A stretch of DNA of 11,623 nt, taken from the NCBI GenBank assembly GCA_938048505.1, contig CALIUX010000161.1:1-11623 (forward strand), written 5' to 3'. The notes below the pieces were generated by a model, which saw only the letters and a list, made by a program, of their open reading frames with translations, ran no database searches and was not told the origin of the DNA. Source of the stretch: an uncultured Pseudomonadales bacterium (GTDB lineage Bacteria; Pseudomonadota; Gammaproteobacteria; Pseudomonadales; Cellvibrionaceae). This document shows, one piece after another, positions 6,723 to 11,623 of the stretch; the first letter of the stretch is position 1, and the number at the start of each line of letters is the position of its first letter. The position numbers and the translations under genes are program-made.

Positions 6723-8609
6723 TTATATAGAAAGCTTTTTAACTTGGCGACCGCCATAAATTAAATTCACAACTGCGCGGGTTACAACAATCGCTGTAAA
6801 CATCGAAGTCAAAATACCGATTGATAAGGTCACGGCAAAACCTTTGATGGGCCCCGAACCAATACCAAATAAGATCAACGCCACAATCAAGGTGGTAATA
6901 TTTGCATCCAAAATGGTGGTAAAGGCACGATCAAAGCCTGCACTAATGGCACTTTGTGGCGGCATACCCGCTTTCAGTTCTTCTTTAATGCGCGAGAAGA
7001 TCAGTACATTCGCATCAACTGCCATACCCACTGTTAAGACAATACCCGCAAGGCCAGGCAACGTCAGGGTGGCAAATGGGCTCATAATCGCTGCAATCAG
7101 TGCAACGTTAAAGGCCAGTGCAATATTCGCTGCGATACCAAAAACACGGTAGTAAAGCAGCATAATGATAACGACTAAAATCATACCCAGCTTGATTGAT
7201 TTCACGCCCAGCTCGATATTCTCTTTACCCAATGACGGGCCAATGGTGCGCTCTTCAACAAAGACCATTGGTGCAGCCAAGGCACCTGCCCTTAATAACA
7301 GAGCCAGTTCACCAGCTTCGGCTTCGCTTAGGCCCGTAGTACGGAATTCTCTGCCTAAAGCACTTTGAACCGTTGCTAAACTAATAATGTTTTTCATCGG
7401 GATGGTATCGACCACGGTGCGAATTGTGCCGTCGGCCTCTTTCACCTTACGTGTACTCGGGCGATATTCGATAAATAAAACCCCTAAACGACGACCAACA
7501 TTGCTGCGTGTCGCACGGTGCATCGCTGCACCCCCATCGGCATCTAATGAAATATTCACCTGTGGCTGACTGGTCTCTGGGTCAAAGCCGCGTGTTGCAT
7601 TTGTCACGCTTTCGCCCGTAATAATCGGTCTGCGTTCAAGGTAAGAGCCGCCAGTCATTGCTTGCATATCTTCTTGGCGATGGCTGAATTTTTCACGCTG
7701 AGCAAAACCAGCATCAGGCTTAGCTTCTAAGCGGAATTCCAAGTTCGCTGTTTTACCAATCACTTTTTTCGCACGCGCGGTATCTTGCACACCCGGTAAT
7801 TCAACAATAATACGATTGCGCCCTAAGCGTTGAACCAACGGCTCAGCCACACCCAATTCATTCACACGATTGCGCAATGTTGTTAAGTTTTGCGATACCG
7901 CATGATCTTCAATTTCATGAATAGCATCTTCTGCAAGCTTAGCGCGAATCATAAATTGACCGTTTTCGGTACTGGACTTGCGCTGCATACGAGGCAGCTC
8001 GTCTCGTAAAATATTTGAGAGCTGCAACTGCGCTTCTTCGGTTGGCGCTTGAACCGTTAGAACACCCTTTTCAATCGATACTTTCACATCAAATATACGG
8101 GCTTCTCGAATGGCTTTTTTCACGACATCTTCACTGTCGAGCAACCTATCAGTTACCGCTTTAGGTGTATCAACTTCGAGTACAAAGTGCACCCCGCCCG
8201 CTAAGTCTAAGCCTAAGTTCATTGGGCTTGCGCCGAGATCTCGCAACCACTGAGGCGTTGTTTGCGCACTATTGAGGGCAACAATATATTTATCGCCTTC
8301 GTTTTTGCGCTTAAGCACACCAAAACGATCCTCAATGGCTTTTTGTGCTTTTAACTGATCATCAAGAGCAGTTAAGCGAACCAATGCAGAACCTGACTCT
8401 TCAAGCACCGCACTTTTGTAAGCGATATTGGCATCCGTAAGCGCTTTTTCTATTTGCTTAAGGGCACGCTCATCAACTTTAAGATCAGCTGAGTAACCGC
8501 TTACCTGTACGGCAGGGTCTGGCGCATAGATATTTGGCAAGGCATATGTAATGCCCAAACCCAATACCACCAGCAAGAGAAGGTATTTCCATAAAGGGTA
8601 ACGGTTCAT
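6723..8609 (-). CDS. secD: Protein translocase subunit SecD
   Basis: SecD is the larger half of the proton-driven SecDF motor that assists protein export through SecYEG. At 628 residues it is a little longer than the E. coli protein (615). It has an N-terminal membrane helix (about 8-26), a large periplasmic region with GLDLAGGVHFVLEVD (133-147), LGRNRIIVELPGV (262-274) and LLLRAGALAAP (438-448), and a C-terminal block of five membrane helices from about 472. D532 in GMAVDANVLIF is the conserved membrane aspartate needed for proton-driven function (D519 in E. coli). Two small departures from the E. coli sequence are A136 where it has arginine (GLDLRGG) and serine at 539 before RIKEEL. GGA lies 7 bases before the ATG. 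yajC, usually just upstream, is absent. A weak promoter candidate (TTGGTC, 17 bases, GATAAC at 8748-8720) lies in the preceding gap. Confidence 0.98.
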   Translation of the reverse strand: MNRYPLWKYLLLLVVLGLGITYALPNIYAPDPAVQVSGYSADLKVDERALKQIEKALTDANIAYKSAVLEESGSALVRLTALDDQLKAQKAIEDRFGVLKRKNEGDKYIVALNSAQTTPQWLRDLGASPMNLGLDLAGGVHFVLEVDTPKAVTDRLLDSEDVVKKAIREARIFDVKVSIEKGVLTVQAPTEEAQLQLSNILRDELPRMQRKSSTENGQFMIRAKLAEDAIHEIEDHAVSQNLTTLRNRVNELGVAEPLVQRLGRNRIIVELPGVQDTARAKKVIGKTANLEFRLEAKPDAGFAQREKFSHRQEDMQAMTGGSYLERRPIITGESVTNATRGFDPETSQPQVNISLDADGGAAMHRATRSNVGRRLGVLFIEYRPSTRKVKEADGTIRTVVDTIPMKNIISLATVQSALGREFRTTGLSEAEAGELALLLRAGALAAPMVFVEERTIGPSLGKENIELGVKSIKLGMILVVIIMLLYYRVFGIAANIALAFNVALIAAIMSPFATLTLPGLAGIVLTVGMAVDANVLIFSRIKEELKAGMPPQSAISAGFDRAFTTILDANITTLIVALILFGIGSGPIKGFAVTLSIGILTSMFTAIVVTRAVVNLIYGGRQVKKLSI

Positions 8610-8765
8610 GAAACAATCCAGTTAAATACAGTTAGTGAATTCGAGTTGACAGCTGTTAACACTTGCCTCGCATTAGAGCCAAATCAAAAGTGGCTGCGAT
8701 GATAGCGATGTGACGTTCAGTTATCGTTTATTGGGGACAATTGACCAAGTTCAAGCCATTCTACT

Positions 8766-8789
8766 GTGCAAGCATCACGTTACTTGCAC
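8766..8789. repeat. Hairpin GTGCAAG/CTTGCAC in tgt-secD spacer
   Basis: GTGCAAG (8766-8772) and CTTGCAC (8783-8789) form a perfect 7-base-pair stem with a 10-base loop. No T-tract follows on either strand, so it is not an ordinary terminator. Confidence 0.5.
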
Positions 8790-8798
8790 GCCCCTATT

Positions 8799-8846
8799 TA
8801 TATTGCGCGTTATATTGCACGGTATATTACAGCGCTATAACGCGCT
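8799..8846. repeat. 12-base direct repeats with overlapping 10-base inverted repeat
   Basis: Three consecutive 12-base units start TATATT: 8799-8810 (TATATTGCGCGT), 8811-8822 (TATATTGCACGG) and 8823-8834 (TATATTACAGCG). A fourth, weaker unit follows to 8846. Across them runs a perfect inverted repeat, GCGCGTTATA (8805-8814) and TATAACGCGC (8836-8845). The combination of regular 12-base spacing and dyad symmetry is unusual for a plain spacer. It might be a protein-binding array or an RNA hairpin in the leader of secD; it has no terminator T-tract. Confidence 0.65.
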
Positions 8847-8936
8847 CATTTTCGGTCAATTGATGGTAAAGACCTACTCTCAAGTGTATTTAAGGCGCCG
8901 TTAGCAGCATCTTAATACTTAATAAAGACATATGAG

Positions 8937-10073
<1,137 letters not shown>

Positions 10074-11126
10074 TTAAAGTGGCCCCTGTTCTTTGGCATG
10101 AGGATTGTGGGTAATAAACATGGCATCGCCATAACTAAAAAAGCGATATTGCTCTGCAACCGCATGGTCATAAGCGGCTTTGACATGGTTGTAGCCTGCC
10201 AAGGCAGAAATCAACATGAGTAACGTAGATTCTGGCAAATGGAAATTCGTGACGAGCGCATCGATCACATTAAAATCAAAACCAGGATAAATAAAGATCT
10301 GCGTATCGCCACTATAAGGCTTTAAAGTACCGCTTTGAGCCGCAGTTTCGAGCGAGCGAACACTGGTTGTCCCAACCGCAATGACACGTTTACCGGCTGC
10401 TTTGGTGGCATTGACTGCATCACATACTGCTTGATCAACCACCATATATTCGGCATGCATTGTATGCTCTTTGATATTGTCGACACGCACAGGCTGAAAG
10501 GTGCCAGCCCCGACATGTAAGGTTACAAACGTGATATTGACGCCTTTAGCTTTGATCGCCTCCAGCATCGCATCATCAAAATGCAAACCGGCAGTAGGAG
10601 CCGCAACTGCGCCTTTATGGGCGTTGTACACGGTTTGGTAGCGGTCTTTATCGGCTAAGGTATCTTCGCGATCAATATAAGGGGGTAACGGCATATGCCC
10701 TACCCGCTCAAGCACCTCAATAGCGGTAGCGCCTGAAGGGAAATCAATAACAAACAGGTCATTTTCACGGCCGGCTACCGTCACCGTAACATCACCTTCT
10801 AAAATAAGCTCAGCACCGGCTTTAGGGGACTTACTCGACCGCACATGCGCCGTCACACGCGAGTCACTGACAACCCGCTCAACCAGCATTTCGATTTTTC
10901 CGCCGGTAGATTTTTTACCAAATACCCGAGCAGGAATCACACGGGTATTGTTAAACACCATTAAGTCGCCAGCTTCTAGCGCTTCAAGTAAATCAGGGAA
11001 TTGCTGGTCATGGAGTGTGCCGGTCGGCCCGTCTAACTGTAATAAACGGCTACCCGTACGCTCAGCTGAAGGGGTTTTCGCAATCAGCGATTCGGGCAAT
11101 ACGTAGTGAAAATCAGAAAGTTGCAT
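10074..11126 (-). CDS. queA: S-adenosylmethionine:tRNA ribosyltransferase-isomerase QueA
   Basis: QueA moves the ribosyl part of S-adenosylmethionine onto preQ1 already in tRNA, making epoxyqueuosine, the step after Tgt. The 350-residue product (E. coli 356) aligns from its first residues with E. coli QueA. Conserved blocks are [13 protein letters not shown] (55-67), [12 protein letters not shown] (172-183), [10 protein letters not shown] (204-213), [18 protein letters not shown] (291-308) and [10 protein letters not shown] (327-336). The ATG at 11126 has no good ribosome binding site; the nearest purine-rich stretch is GATGAA. A possible minus-strand promoter has TATAAC at 11225-11220, but its -35 (TTGCTG at 11250-11245) is 19 bases away. 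The stop abuts the tgt start. Queuosine genes upstream of secDF are the usual gammaproteobacterial arrangement. Confidence 0.98.
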   Translation of the reverse strand: MQLSDFHYVLPESLIAKTPSAERTGSRLLQLDGPTGTLHDQQFPDLLEALEAGDLMVFNNTRVIPARVFGKKSTGGKIEMLVERVVSDSRVTAHVRSSKSPKAGAELILEGDVTVTVAGRENDLFVIDFPSGATAIEVLERVGHMPLPPYIDREDTLADKDRYQTVYNAHKGAVAAPTAGLHFDDAMLEAIKAKGVNITFVTLHVGAGTFQPVRVDNIKEHTMHAEYMVVDQAVCDAVNATKAAGKRVIAVGTTSVRSLETAAQSGTLKPYSGDTQIFIYPGFDFNVIDALVTNFHLPESTLLMLISALAGYNHVKAAYDHAVAEQYRFFSYGDAMFITHNPHAKEQGPL

Positions 11127-11158
11127 GGTTCATCGACACTGCAGAGTTACGGCGAGGG

Positions 11159-11335
11159 TTACAGCATGGGGTAACTTGCTCTGTAGTCAGCCCCAGCCAC
11201 CCATTCAAAAGGGCGCAAGGTTATAGCAAAACCATTAAAGTCGCCAGCAATGCAGGCCAATTGATGGCCAAACAAGATTGAAAAGCGCTCTGGTAAAGCG
11301 CCCCAGTAGACTGAATTACCGTAAGCTTCTAACAT
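11159..11335 (-). CDS. Possible small protein of 58 residues, unknown function
   Basis: An ATG-to-TAA frame of 58 codons ends 32 bases before queA on the same strand. The product starts MLEAYGNSVYWGALPERF and ends ASYPML. It is mixed in composition, rich in aromatic residues (three Trp or more, several Phe and Tyr), has one cysteine and no obvious signal peptide or membrane helix. Codon choice is ordinary, with few rare codons. A G-rich stretch (six G then AG) stands immediately before the ATG; its spacing is shorter than usual. An in-frame stop precedes it, so it is not the visible end of a longer frame. I do not recognise a family. The frame also overlaps the best candidate -10 for queA, which argues against it. 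It may be chance. Confidence 0.3.
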   Translation of the reverse strand: MLEAYGNSVYWGALPERFSILFGHQLACIAGDFNGFAITLRPFEWVAGADYRASYPML

Positions 11336-11393
11336 GCTCCCCCCACATCCATTTTAATTACATCATTTTGAGCAGGTTTACCAAACAGATTTT

Positions 11394-11623
11394 ATGGATA
11401 AGCGCTTTATTGTTATCGTCAATGCAACAGATAGCTCATGCCACACTCAATGGCTAAAGGGTAACCCGCTGTTTGACCTTTTCATTCATTACACGGGCAC
11501 AACAGAAAGCCGCTTTAAAAGTGATGCTACATTTTATGAGCAGGCTACTTGTCTGCAGACAGATCGCCCTACTCCTGACGTATACCTGAATAAATTTGCT
11601 CAACTGGCGCCACTTATTACCCA
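11394..11623 (+). CDS. DUF707-like protein, N-terminal part (cut by window edge)
   Basis: An open frame runs from ATG 11394 off the right edge: 76 full codons. An in-frame TAA at 11355 and the lack of other start codons make 11394 the likely start, although only a distant AGG (about 17 bases away) could serve as ribosome binding site. The product begins with a strand-like segment (FIVIVNATDSS, 5-15), then HTQWL (17-21) and FDLFIHYTG (27-35). This order, a hydrophobic strand, then S-x-H-x-Q-W-L, then F/Y-D-L-x-x-x-Y-x-G, is how I remember bacterial members of DUF707 (PF05212), a family with a glycosyltransferase-like look whose role is not established. The diagnostic acidic motif would lie beyond the window. 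The gene is divergent from queA and probably unrelated to it. Confidence 0.5.
   Translation, partial: MDKRFIVIVNATDSSCHTQWLKGNPLFDLFIHYTGTTESRFKSDATFYEQATCLQTDRPTPDVYLNKFAQLAPLIT

Larger units (their letters stand above)
8610..8936. other. Non-coding tgt-secD spacer where yajC is expected
   Basis: In most gammaproteobacteria yajC (about 110 codons) fills this place. Reading all three minus-strand frames I find only very short ORFs and nothing resembling the YajC membrane helix or its RPQQKR-type motif. The only longer frame is a plus-strand 64-codon ORF (8710-8904) of no recognisable nature that overlaps the repeats. The spacer contains two inverted repeats and a 12-base direct repeat (listed separately). 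A weak minus-strand promoter, TTGGTC (8748-8743), 17 bases, GATAAC (8725-8720), could start a secDF transcript with a leader of about 104 bases. Confidence 0.7.

Noticed and set aside
8710..8904. A 64-codon plus-strand ORF in the tgt-secD spacer
   Set aside because: It runs against both neighbours, overlaps the direct and inverted repeats, has no ribosome binding site I can see and resembles nothing known.
11015..11281. An 88-codon plus-strand ORF across the queA start
   Set aside because: About 40 per cent of it is the complement of the conserved queA N-terminus and the rest has no recognisable content.
11127..11393. preQ1 riboswitch upstream of queA
   Set aside because: I see no compact hairpin with the A-rich pseudoknot tail of the known preQ1 classes, and queA-tgt in this group is not usually under that control.

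Overview
The window looks like an ordinary chromosomal stretch from a gammaproteobacterium of moderate G+C. The evidence is protein resemblance by eye: Rsd/AlgQ, a Ccm system laid out as ccmABCDEF, DsbB, and a queA-tgt-secD-secF block are all close in length and motif to the E. coli and Pseudomonas proteins. A genus cannot be named from the sequence alone. No mobile element, CRISPR array, phage gene, tRNA or rRNA is visible.

Layout. Positions 1-3904, minus strand: the cytochrome c maturation operon ccmA-ccmB-ccmC-ccmD-ccmE-ccmF, read right to left, with ccmF running off the left edge. The genes are tightly packed or overlapping except for a 456-base non-coding gap between ccmB and ccmC. Positions 4235-5575, plus strand: dsbB, then the anti-sigma-70 gene rsd, separated by 375 bases that contain several short hairpins. 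Positions 5625-5670: a strong two-way terminator between the converging rsd and secF. Positions 5757-11126, minus strand: queA-tgt-secD-secF. yajC, which normally sits between tgt and secD, is not there; its place is taken by 327 non-coding bases with 12-base direct repeats and inverted repeats. Positions 11127-11393: an intergenic stretch with a possible 58-codon ORF of unknown nature. Position 11394 to the right edge, plus strand: the start of a protein that resembles the DUF707 family.

How the genes work together. CcmABCDE move haem across the inner membrane and load it onto the chaperone CcmE, and CcmF takes part in attaching it to reduced CXXCH cysteines of apocytochromes c. DsbB reoxidises DsbA, which makes periplasmic disulfides, so its divergent position next to ccm places two sides of periplasmic thiol chemistry together. 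SecD and SecF use the proton gradient to pull Sec substrates, including the precursors of exported cytochromes, into the periplasm. QueA and Tgt act in queuosine tRNA modification. Rsd sequesters sigma-70 in slow growth.

I found no convincing undescribed system. The points most worth checking are the absence of yajC with a repeat-bearing spacer in its place, the split in the ccm operon, the hairpin cluster downstream of dsbB, and the small ORF upstream of queA.
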